Shown here one piece after another: positions 21,345-32,759 of a stretch of 64,000 nt of DNA. The number at the start of each line of letters is the position of its first letter. Position 1 is the stretch's first letter. This DNA comes from Desmodesmus armatus (lineage: Eukaryota > Chlorophyta > Chlorophyceae > Sphaeropleales > Scenedesmaceae): assembly GCA_007449985.2 (NCBI GenBank), contig VIIQ02000799.1, forward strand, positions 1-64,000, written 5' to 3'. The position numbers and the translations under genes are program-made. The notes under the pieces are model-generated. The model searched no databases. It was not told where the DNA came from and worked only from the letters and a program-made list of their open reading frames with translations.

Positions 21345-23495
21345 CCGCCGGCTTGGTGGCTGGGGGTGTGTGATGGTGTCGAGGGATATTTGCTGGGGTG
21401 ATGTGCAGCCCGTGCTGCACTTTTGTTGGGATTGTAGGGTCAGTGGTTTTTTGGCTCAGTATGGCACGTCTTCGTGCTGAGATTGCAGATAGGGACCAAT
21501 GTGTTTGAGGCGGCCTTCTGCTGCTTGCACACAGCTTGTCATTATGTGTTTGTGGATGTACACACTGCTCATGATCTTGAAGTGCTACTTCAAGGACACG
21601 GCAGTAGTACATTGTGTGTTTCTACAACTTGGGTCTGTGGGAACCAACACCTTGTACAGCCCGGGGGCCCCGGGTGTCTCAACTCGGTTGGGTACCAGCT
21701 GTGATGCTGGCAACACTCTGAGTGTTGATGATGAAGCCCGGGCATGTCTGCTGCTTTGCCTTTGCTGCAGCACTTGCTGTGAGTGATTTATATCAAGCTG
21801 ATGCACTGCCTCTTTTGGGGCCCCAAGCTACTTGGCCTCATGGGGATGCAGCGCCGTACAGGTGTCACTGGCTATCCGCATGCAGTGGCAGAATGGACAG
21901 ATGCCATTGGTGAATGTTGATCTTGGGTGTAGGGGTGAATACCACATTTGGTTCTACAGTCATCTCTACGGATGTGTTCTGCAGCATGCACGTTGCCGTG
22001 CAAGCCGCATGCACGTTTTGGTGCCTGATGTGCATGGCGCTGCCAGGCCTCCGTCATCACAATGCTGTTACAACAGCAGCCGTAACTACAGCGGCCTTTA
22101 GTGGGGTCTTTGCGTACTAGCAATGGAGTCACTGTTGTTGGAAGTGTCCAGAAGGTGGATGAGCGGTTGTGGACCTGCCAAGCCCTCCTGTAACAGGTGT
22201 ACCGCAGGTGTAAAGTGGCTCACTTTTGACAGCAGTGCCAGTTACAGGCCGCTTTGGAAGTTAAAAAGCGTGCAGCAGCAACCCCCTGCTCCTCCTTGGT
22301 GAGGGGTGGTGCTAGTGATCAATGTGGTAAATGTGTGTAAGAAGCAGCAGCGCAAGTGACAAGTGCCACCGGCTATTGAATATGCACAGCAGCCAATTTT
22401 GGGGTATCGCAGCGAGGCCCGGTGTCCCTGCTCACCAGCTGGTGCACCTGCTGGTGCCCAGATCCCTGCTCAGTGCATGGTGCACCACGACCAATCACCC
22501 GTATGTGAGCCCATCTCCGCAGATACACAAGCACTTATACAAGCGGAATTGCACAGAAAGTTTTGCATCAACCAGCATTTCTGAGGGTAGGTCTTATTGC
22601 TCAAAAGCACACTTTGTGCGGACGGGATTTGGGGCCAGGGACACGGTGTATGATTTGGCAGGCAGCATGATGAGGGCTGCCAGGCGTGTGGTTTTGTGAC
22701 ATGAAGTTTTGACTCTGCTTGACTACATATGGGGGTTTGTGGCTGATTTGCAGCAAGCATTTTCTAGCCTGGATCATCAAGCCAGTTTTCGTTATTGTTC
22801 CCTCCCACCCGCCCTCTGTCTGTGGTTCTTGGTGCCTTGGTGGGCCTTGCATGTATGTCTTTCTCAGGTTTGTCTTTTTCATGTTGGTGTTGCCTTGGCA
22901 TGCGGCTCGTGGTCGTTCGGGGTGTGCAAGGGACCTGCTGGCTACTGAGTGACCAGCAGGCCACCTCTTTGGTAGCCATGGGTGTTGGTTACTCAACATC
23001 CAGGGCTTGCCCGTCATTTGCCCAACCTTACTCCACATTGAGAGCCGGGTGTCTTTGGTTGTGTCATTGTAACAAGCACCAACCTGCCCTGAATCCGCGC
23101 GCGCCCCAAAACCTTTGACACCTGGCAACTTGGTTGGATACATATTTCCCTGCCCCTTTGCTGTAAGTATGGTTGTGTGGTTTCCTGAGTCTTATGACTC
23201 TTTCGCGCGGCCTGAAAGCTTCTTGCTTTCGGGAGGTAGAGTGGGGTGGCTTTGCGTTGGCAGGAAAGCAGGGGTCCAGGACGGCTGAGTTGGCAGGGCT
23301 TGAGTTGCAAAGGTGAGTGCTGCACCGTATGCTAGTTTGCGCTGGCAGCCAGGTAGAGCGCTGCAAGATGTCGTTGCCATCTCCGACTCTGACTCATTTC
23401 TGGCCTTTCGGGTTAAATTGCGCTGTTGCCACAGCTCTCATACGCGCAAACCATTATGATTACTCACTTGAGCCAACAGGTGAGCGTGTCAAGAG
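21345..23495. other. Gene-poor stretch
   Basis: Nothing beyond short overlapping frames is seen. It includes the 3' flank of the Cys-rich gene. No repeats or RNA-like structures stand out. Confidence 0.45.
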
Positions 23496-23496
23496 C

Positions 23497-24480
23497 TCAG
23501 GTGAGCTGTCAGGCAGCTCAGCCAGGGTTGGAAGCAGCAGCAGTAGGTGCTTGTGTGGGTGCCCAGTCGTTGGAGGTGGACACTGCTGCGCTCTGGTTCA
23601 CGCTGATGTGCGCTGATGTTCAGGCCATTAGCTACAGACCGCCAGCAGTCAGTGGCAGCAGCAGCAGGTTGTTTTTAGAGTGGGGGTCTGCTACTGTTGT
23701 GCTCTGGCTTGCTGTGGAGCACGCTTGCCTCGGGCCCAGCTACAGACAAGCAATGGTAGCACCCCCAAAAGCGGCAGCCAGAGACAGTGAACAGATGAGC
23801 AGGTGCAGGCACACAGTGGTAAGCTCAAAAAGCAGCTGGCATAAGCAACCATCAGGCACAGCAGCAGCAGCAATAGTGAGGGTAACTAGTGATTGGATGC
23901 AACACTGCTGTGCTCTGGTTCACGCTGGTGGGGGAAAACTGAAACTCAGGCCACTAGCTACAGACCGCCAGCAGTCAGTGGCAGCTGCAGCAGTAGGTTG
24001 TTGTTAGGGTGGGGGTCTGCTACTGTTGTGCTCTGGCTTGCTGTGGAGCACGCTGGACTCGGGCCCAGTTACGGACGAGCAACGGTAGCACCCCCAGCAG
24101 CAGCAGCAGCCACACCGAACAGACAAACAGCTGCAGACACACAGTCATAAGCTCAAAATGCAGCAGGCAGAGGCAACCGTCAGGCACTGCAGCTGGCAGA
24201 GGTAGCAGCAGCAATTGGGTAGGTTCCCAGTGAATGGATGTGACACTGCTTTGCTCTGGTTTACGCTGATGTGCGCTGATGTTCAGGCCATTAGTTACAG
24301 ACCGCTGGCAGTCAGCCGCAGCAGCAGCAGCAGGTTGTTGTTAGGGTGGGGGTCTGCTACTGTTGTGCTCTGGCTTGCTGTGGAGCACGCTTGCCTCGGG
24401 CCCAGTTACAGACGAGCAACGGTAGCACCCCCAGCAGCAGCACCACCAACATCAGCAGCAGCAGCCAGAACACCAGCCAT
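23497..24480. repeat. ~330-bp tandem repeat, three copies plus a partial one
   Basis: Units begin at about 23580, 23902 and 24243 with ACACTGCTGYGCTCTGGTT, giving unit lengths of 322 and 341 bp. A partial upstream copy ends at 23579. Shared landmarks include CTACAGACCG, GGGGGTCTGCTACTGTTGTG and CTTGCTGTGGAGCACGCT. Differences are mostly small indels in CAG runs. No frame is conserved across the copies, so the array looks non-coding. Confidence 0.85.
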
Positions 24481-24554
24481 GCAAACAACGTAATATATGC
24501 AGCACTCAATGGCAGGCGTCAGCAACAGCAGTCAGCCCCCACAGGATAGCGTCA

Positions 24555-25497
24555 GGGGGAGGGGGGGGGGGGGGGGTGGAGTCAGCCTGGGAACCCGGGA
24601 TTGGGGCCATGGTGCTTGGCAGCCAACCATCAAGCACTGTGGTGGTACAGGTTCGACCCCTGACCGTCTCGATAGTCGTGCTTTGGGACATTCATCACAC
24701 TTCTGCACTTTTTTCCTCTCACATGTGCCTGTGGTGGTGTGGGTTCGTGCACCATGAAGGAGTGATGTACAGGCTCAATCGGTATTGCAGGCTCACATTG
24801 CTTGCTTCCTGTACTATTTCTCACACATGCGCATCTTTCTTTGTCATGGAAGCACGTTAGATGGCTTAGGGTTGGAAGGCAGACATGGCCTCGATCAAAG
24901 AGTTGTTGTGTCCCATTGAAGCTTACTACTCAATGAGTGTGCATGCTGCAAGGATCGGTACTCAACACCAAAATGCATCAAACATGCGCTTATGAATCCA
25001 TGTGCATCGCTGATCGTGAGCTGCGTGCTACATCCGGTACGCGCGGTGTTTGGAGGCATACCAGCTTGTATCAACGCGACTTTGGCACAAACGGATGCAA
25101 AGTGGCAAAGGCAATCATGCAGATGGGATGGAAATCCAATTCATTGAAGCATCCACCCACCACCGGGAAGGCCCAACATGTGCCCCTTTGCGACAGTGAA
25201 GCACACTAGAAATTCATGCAATCCCTTTTGATACCTTACGAAGGGTTATCACCACTTCTGTGTTGCGTCGGTGTTATTTCCAAACCACCCGTCAGGTAGT
25301 GTTAGACTGCTCTTGGGCTTGTCCAGGACGGATGGCGATATCGAAAGTAACTTCTTGAAATTGTTTGGCCTGAGACCGTCATCCTGCTCTTCTACCCAAC
25401 GAGTTGTGACTCAAGCTGTGACTGCAGCAATTTGCACTGCTGTTGGGCAGCTTGTCTTGTAGCAGGTCAGCAGCAGCACCGCAACCAAGTCTACAAA
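24555..25497. other. Gene-poor stretch with G-run
   Basis: A G-rich run lies at about 24555-24580. A GGTTCGACCCC motif at about 24652 looks like a tRNA T-loop, but no matching acceptor stem or anticodon arm surrounds it. No gene is supported. Confidence 0.45.
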
Positions 25498-27634
25498 ATG
25501 GCAGAGCCCATCAAAATGTTCACGTTCAGCAATGAAGGCATGGAAGGTGTCCAGCTACATTGCTTCGTGCAGGAACAGCGGTATGTTGTGGAAATGCGCC
25601 CCAACCATCATCACGTGAGGTAATTGTGCAGCAGGAATTGTGCTGTGCAGTCCAGCTGCCTAATTCTGTGCTGTATAGACAGCACAGAGAGCAGCCAGTG
25701 CCTACAGCAGCTGATGGGAGCAGCGGTGCCTGCAGGGTGGAATCTTTCAGGACCTTGGATGATGCATGGGCAGCGCTGTCAGACCCCAAGCTGCTGAAAC
25801 AGATGCAGGACAAGGTGAGCAGGGTATACACCGGCATAGAAAGCGGGGCAGACGCAGCCAGGCGTTGCAACAGCATTGATTGGGCAATGTCTGTACAGGC
25901 AAGCCAGCACAGCGCACTGTTCCATGTGGCCCTGGCACGCTGAGCAGCACATGTGTGATGCCTCAACCACCAAAAGGCAACCCCTTGCTGTTCAACTGAC
26001 ACATGCCTGAGCCCAAGCTCATGTCTCCTGATATCACACCATCTCAGCACAACAGCTTTGCTGCATGTTGCCTGCAGGCAGTTTGGCTTGACAGGCTGCT
26101 GAGGGGCGATCTACAAGGAGTCCCAGATGTCATGAAGACAATTCACAGCTTCAACATCCGGCCAACCAAGCAGTTTGTGCCAAGGGTTGTGCCACGGCGC
26201 ATGCCAGGGCAGCAGGTGACACTGCCTGCAGCAGCAGCAGGTGCGATGGTTCCCTGCCAGCAGATACACCAGGCCAACAGATTGCAGGAAATCGCAGATT
26301 GCCATTGAACCTGCAGGAAATGGCCCTAGCACAGCTGCGCATGAGCGCTCGTCGCGGCATGCATGCTCAAACAAGTGGCACAGCTGTGCTGAGGTGTCAG
26401 ACAAAGGTTGAAAGTGCAGGACAACTGGTCTGGTGTAGATGCAGCTCTCAGAGGCTTGCTGAGGGCATGCGCAGGTTACAGTACACGCGCAGCGTCCCTT
26501 GCATGCTGATGTTGCATGCACTGCCCTTAGCTGCACAATATGTTGGCCCCAGAACTGCATGCAGCTTCAGGAGCAAGGCATGGGCCACGGTGGTTGCGTC
26601 AAGCGTGCTGTTGCCTGGCAGGAGCGGCTTAGGCCTCCTGCATGCACCGGGTGCCACCTGCAGTGCAGGTGCTGTGCAACACACGCTTGCGCGCGTGCAT
26701 GACAGTCCTGCATGGTCATGCCTTTTTGCCCTGTTGACCAACTGCACAATCAGTCTACTGACAGGCCCTGCTGTGTCTGTCCATCACACTGCCATGCACC
26801 AACAGCGGCAGATGCTACAGGTGTGATGAACAGCACTGGCAAGTCTGCTGGCGGGAGCGTGCTGAGCCTGACTGGCCTCACACAGGAGGAGCTGAAGGAG
26901 GCCATCATCAAGGTCAGTATACTGCAGTACATACTGCAGAGCTTCGCGGGGTGCACATGGGTGGACCTACTACTAGTAGTGGCATCAGGTGTTGCGCCTA
27001 CTGGCCTGCACTGTTGGAACCATTGAACCGTGCTGGGCCAGCACATCCAGTTGGCCCAGGGGTGTCACACAGCATGGTGTGTCCTGCAGGAGCGTGGTGC
27101 AACGGTTGCAATGGTTGAATGCAAGTAGCAAAAAGTGCCAGTGGCGTAAAGTGCCAAGCAAACACTCCTCCTGAACTCCCAGGTGCTGAAGTTCAAGCTT
27201 GGGTCAGACAGCGCCGCTGCATGGTATCCTTGCTGTTTTACGTTCTTGGCTGAACACCACTCTCCCAATACTCATCACTGGTTGGCATGCGCCAGGCTGC
27301 TTACTGCACCATCCTGATGCAGGCCATTCTTCTCCATGTTGCCTCCTGCAGATAAAATCCTGCAGCAGCAGAACCCATGAACCCTTGCTGTACACTCATT
27401 GTTGACGGCCATTGTACTCGTGCTGCCTGCCACTACTTGGCCCGCTGCTGCTGCGCGCAGGACGAGCCTCTGGTGAGGGAGCGCCTGGACGGCCCCAACG
27501 ACAGCGACGATGATGCAGAGCAGGACTTTGGAGACGATGTCTCTGAGCAGTCCTCAGAGGAGGAGGAGGATGCAGAGGAGTGTTACAGCAGCGGCCAGGA
27601 GCAGGACGAGGACAGTAGTGAGACCGCCAGCTAG
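25498..27634 (+). CDS. Unidentified multi-exon protein with acidic C-terminus
   Basis: I do not recognise the family. Phase-consistent exons: 25498-25614 (MAEPIKMFTFSNEGMEG), 25683-25814, 26078-26215, 26317-26374 and 26821-26912. Then comes a probable exon at 27183-27223 and a last exon 27461-27634 ending in TAG. The last two junctions do not match in phase (2 into 0), so a small exon is missing or a boundary is wrong. Visible traits: an Arg/Pro segment (NIRPTKQFVPRVVPRRMPG), a helical LTGLTQEELKEAIIK, and a strongly acidic tail (DSDDDAEQDFGDDVSEQSSE). There is no signal peptide or membrane helix. The composition suggests a soluble nuclear or cytosolic protein. Confidence 0.6.
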
Positions 27635-30587
27635 GGTTCATAATGACGCCTTGGCGGTTTCCAGAGTGCAGGAGTGTTGAGCTGGGTTTGTCTTCCGCTG
27701 GGTGTTGCCATTTGCCGAACACTTGTGCTGATCAGCTCATGAGCGGCATGCTTGTGTGTGAGGATGTGCGCAGCATGCATGCCGCTCGAAGCGACATTGT
27801 GCGCATGCTGCTTGTGCAGTCAGCGCCCATGTCAGGAAAGGGATGCTGGCAGCATGCCTCTGCCCAGAGGTGCTGCTGTGTACAGATGTGGTCACTGACT
27901 GGCAGGTGTGTCATGCAAAGAGGTTCAACCTCTTGTGACTGCGTGTGACAAGCAGTGCAGGTGTCAGCTCTCACTGAGAAGAGTGTGATGGCAACACATT
28001 GCATGCGATCAGCAAGTCTTGCTGACTGACATGTCGGAGTTGGTCCAAGTCCAGCAGCATGCGCATGTCCATGTGTCACCCACGGCTGCCAAGGAGGCTT
28101 TCAAGTGCACTGACTCCACTCTGCACGTAGCTTTCAGCACCTCCGAGGAGTCCCAATATCTTCAAAGGACACAGACACCCCACAGTCAGACAAAGACCAC
28201 ACCAGCAGTTTGCTGCCAGCAGCGCCACACCGCAGCTTTACAGCGCGTTCACTGCATCGGACTCAGTACAAACAACAGCCATGGTCATAGCTGACTGAGC
28301 TTATGTCGCAGGCAAATAGTTTCCTGCATGCGCCTAGTAGGGGCTGCGTTCCGCCAAGTGCATGGTGACATACAGAAGTGGCTTTCTGAAGAAGGTGCAG
28401 CTCCTGCACCCACAGCATCCAATCCTCCTAAAGCTCTGATTACAAGCTGAGTCAGCAGCCTGCAGGACAGGGGGTCAGCACACCCAACCCATGCAGCGGG
28501 CGGCTAGCGGGGTTGCAGGAATCACTGAGTGCTGCAAGCAAACCCCACAGCGCAAGCAACCTGCAGGAAAAGGAGCAGGAGGTTTGGGCGGGATTGCAGC
28601 TGCAGGTTGCAGGCCAGCATGTGTGGTTGATTCAAGGCCTGCTGTGCAGAAGAAGTCATTGTGGTGGTCATTCCAAGAGCAAGCTGGTGAACCTGATGAC
28701 CCCAGCACAACCATCAATGGCCAGCCTGTCAGAGTGACAGCCATTCAAGAGCCCCAGCACAGCCATCCTCTTCTGTTCTGTGAGGCAGCTTATGCTGTGC
28801 AGGGACAGATGTTTTGGCACGCATGCATGGTGCTTCGGCGACCGTCGCTGCAGGGTGCAAGGTGTTCTGCTTGAAGGCCCTGAAACCCACCACTCTCAGA
28901 GTACCAGTGGGCCACTCTGGATGGATTGCCTTGCATGAGAGTGTAGTAGCATCAAGGGGGTTACATGCAGGCAGCTGGACAAACATGCGCTAGCGAGCGA
29001 CAGCTCCTGTACACCCAACAGATCTGAGCACATGATAGCATTCTGCAGAGCCAAGGCCTGCCAAAGGCTGCGTGAAGTGACACCAGCTAGCCGCCTGTGC
29101 AATCCTGCGCCTCTCTGCTCATGGTCTCAACACCTGCTGCCTTGTGAACTTTCCCATAATGCCGTCACGTACATGGCCAATGAAGTGAATCAACGCTGCA
29201 TCTGATGCATAGACTGCCCTTGACAACAGGGAAGACAGCACGCTGCTGCCTGTCAGGCAATCGCCAGCCGTAGCAGCACACCAAAGCAAGAGTGTCTCCT
29301 CATGCCGGAGACATCCTTTCAACCAGCGCGCCCTTGTCTTGCAAACTAGTACAAGGGGTTGGGCCTCTTTCACCAAAACCTGTACTGTCAGCAACACCAT
29401 GTTGGCGCCCAACAAAGGCTACCCAAACAGCACCGCAGGCCCCTGACCTTCACTGCGTACCACAAGCATGCCAGCTGTGCAGGCATCACGGCCAGGCCAG
29501 TTGGTTACGCCGCAACACCTGAACACGAGAGTGCATCCAGACACACCAGCTGTGTTTTGTGCTGGTCAGCGAAGCACGGTACATCAAGTTGTTCAGCACG
29601 GGTGCCGTGAATAGCAGCACTTCCATTCCATTGCTGCTGAGCGGCACTGTCAACTGCAGCTCTGCCCACACAGCCAGGCTCAAGAGAGCTTCCCAAGCCC
29701 GCTGAACAGCCTGTTGCAGTTTCAACAGGCACAACACCCCAGCCGCAGAAAAATCCCCAGCAGCACACAACACGCGTGTGGTGACTGGACAAACCACATC
29801 ACTGCCGCAGATACTCACAGCATACGTGGCACCTCCCATTACGGCCTGTTGGGCTGCCGCACCTGCACATGCAGCTGCGGGCAGCCGGGCGCGATACCAA
29901 AGTGCCTCTCACCCAGCCTTGCAAGAAGGCCCAACGCACAACCTTTGCAAGCGGACTTTCCACTACCATCCAGTGTCACTGTTGCGGTACGGTATTGCTC
30001 AGCGGCATATCCAAGAAACAGCCTTGCCAAAGGCGCCACAACAACCTACCACTGCTGCTAGACAGTGCACAACAGCAACCAGGCGATGACTGCTGCAACA
30101 CCATATGCACCAAGCATGTGCCAGTCAGCACAAGGGCTGCCGAATCCTGCCCCATACTGCAAACAGACCCAGCCATTGGCACTCAGTACAAGGCACCCTG
30201 AGAGTTCAGATGTCCTGAGCCCCAGGGGTCCCTCAAAACCCTTGACATCCAGGGGTCAACCCTACAATCCAGGGGTCAACCCTCAAAACCCTTGACATCC
30301 CTACCATCCAACCCTCGACCCTAATGCTGCAGCTCTGTGCACAGAAGCGCCCAGGAAATGTCCGAAGGCAACACCACAAGCACATGGCATATGTCACGCA
30401 ATACAACAGCGGACAGATGCGCACTGAACCTCTGCCGCAGCAACAGCCCACAAGGCGTATGCCACACAACAGAACAACTGCAACTGGGGTCGATTTGACC
30501 CTTGCCCCACGCTGCAAGCTGGCCCAGCCACCGGCCATCAATAGCACACATACTGGGTCTTGTGTGTGCAACACCGCACTCCCAGGT
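27635..30587. other. Region without an intact gene; decayed minus-strand coding texture
   Basis: On the minus strand, long frames follow each other in different phases from about 30182 down to 29119. Segments include FLGYAAEQYRTATVTLDGSG, GMEVLLFTAPVLNNLMYRAS and ALIHFIGHVRDGIMGKF. They look protein-like but need several frame changes and have no clear introns, consistent with a decayed gene or retrocopy of unknown identity. A short direct repeat (AGGGGTCAACCCT/CAAAACCCTTGACATCC) sits at 30225-30305. Confidence 0.35.
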
Positions 30588-32727
30588 TCAGATGTCACGC
30601 TTCACAATCCACTTGATCTCCTTTTGTAGCGCTGAGCGCTGCTGCTTCAGGGCCGACAGCCTCTGCGCAACCTGCAAGGTGCAGACAGCAGGGAGTGCGG
30701 TATGATACTGATTATTGGTATGAGGGATCACAAGCGCAGGAAGAAGACTAAGTGTGATGCATGGGCCGACAGCCTCTGCGCAACCTGCATGGCACAAACA
30801 GCAGGAAACACAGCAGGCGTGTGATGAGCTAACAAAATGGACATCACACACGCAGGAGGGAGGTTGAGACTGATGCATGGGTGCACACCCAGCACATGCG
30901 CTGCTGCTTCAGGGCCCACAGCCTCTGCGCAACCTGCATGGTGCAGACAGCAGAAAGTGCCGCAGGCATGTGTAAGAGTGTGATAGGAAAGTGAAAACAC
31001 CACACACATGCACGTGCATTAGGACGTGATATGATGCATGTGTGCTGCTTGGCATGTTTTTGAGAAACGACAGCCCCTATGCACCGCAGTGGAGGGCGGG
31101 TTACCCATTCAGTGGCAGCGCTGCGCAGCATCAGCGCAATTGTGTGCCATCAGCAGGAGACAAACAGTGTGCTGCTATACTTGGAAAGGCATTGCAGCCT
31201 TGTTGGCAGCCTCAAGCTGCGGGGGCTGCAAGGAAACCCAATGACGCTTATATGGGCCAGACTTGCATGACCAACCACACGCCGGGGTCCAATGGATCAG
31301 ACGCGCACCCGCAACAGCAACACAGTAAATCCCGCTGAAGCCAGCAGCCTCACAAAGCCACCAACCCTGCTGCCAACCACCACACCAGCTCCACCTTCTA
31401 TGCCCAGCTGCGCACTTGTGTTGCGCCTGCGTTGCTGAGCATTGCGTGCAGGCCCTGCCCCCCCCCCCCAAACAAGCATGATGTGAAACAAGTCTCCCTA
31501 CACATCAGTGGTGGACCCCCACTGCAGTCGGCAGCCACCCAGAACACGGTATTGATCAGTCATGACCCCGATACTTTGACGCGGTTGGCAAAGTACCCCA
31601 CACCCTCAAGCCCCCCCCCAACAAAACCAAGACACAGCCTCACCTTGCTGCACGTTCTGTTGCACGTGAGTTGCTGCGCATTGCTCGCAGGTCCTGCAGC
31701 CCTCCCCCCACCCCCCAACCTGACATTGTGTGCGCGGCGCAGCATCAGGACCCCGGGTCCCCACTGCAGCTGGCAGCCACCCATGACAGGAAACACGGTG
31801 CCGAAGAACGCCAGCACACCCCAAACCCCTTCAAACAGAACAATCACACATACAAAACACGCAGCCTCACCTTGCTGCGCAGTTCTGTTGCGCGTGAGTT
31901 GCTGCGCATCACACGCAGGTCCTGCAGCCCCCCAACCCCAGAGTAATGTGTTTCTGCGCTCTAGCGATGGACCCCCATTGCAGCTGGCAGCCACCCCAGA
32001 ACAACACAACAGTGGCAAAGAACCTTCGTACACCCTCACCCCCCTCCCCCTGCTGGCCGGAACAAGCACAAACACACTCGGCCTCACCTCGCTGCGAACT
32101 TCTGTTGCGCGCGAGTTGCTGCGCATCGCTCGCAGGTCCTGCACAGCCCCCCCCCCCTTCTTCCCCCCACCCAACTGCCAACCAACAGATCTGTTTCTAC
32201 ACAGAAGCACTATGGGACCCAACCACAGCGGGAAGCCACTCACAACATGACCCGCGCACATCCTGAAGCCCCTCCCTTCCTGCCCCCACCAAACCCCCAA
32301 ACACACAGCATCTATGCCAAACGCACAGCCTCACCTCGCTGCGCAATTCTGTTGCGCGTGAGTTGCTGCGCATCACACGCAGGTCCTGCAGCCCCCCCCC
32401 CTGATGTGTTTCTGCGTACTAGCGATAGACCCCCGCTGCAACTGGAAGCCACCAGGGACAGAGAAATGGTGCCAACACATCCCCGCACACCCTGACCCCC
32501 CCCCCCCCGGGCACAGCCTGACCCCCCCCCCCCGGGGGCGGCCACAGCAAAACACCCAGACACACGCAGCCTCACCTCGCTGCGCAGTTCTGTTGCCCGG
32601 GAGTTGCTGCGCATCGCTCGCAGGTCCTGCAGCACGTTTTGCGCCAACCGCTCAGACTTGGACACGCTGCTTTCCAACCGCTGAAGCTCCTGGCGAGCGG
32701 CCCTGCGCAAGTTTGGGACAGCAGCAG

Positions 32728-32759
<32 letters not shown>

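Noticed and set aside
24640..24680. tRNA-like T-loop (GGTTCGACCCC)
   Set aside because: The T-stem is only about four pairs, and no acceptor stem, D-arm or anticodon arm can be formed around it.
31432..32306. Long Pro/Ser-rich plus frame and Gly-rich minus frame of about 250-270 codons
   Set aside because: Both run through intron echoes and C/G homopolymers of the RHIP1-like gene; the only protein-like parts are the exon copies themselves.
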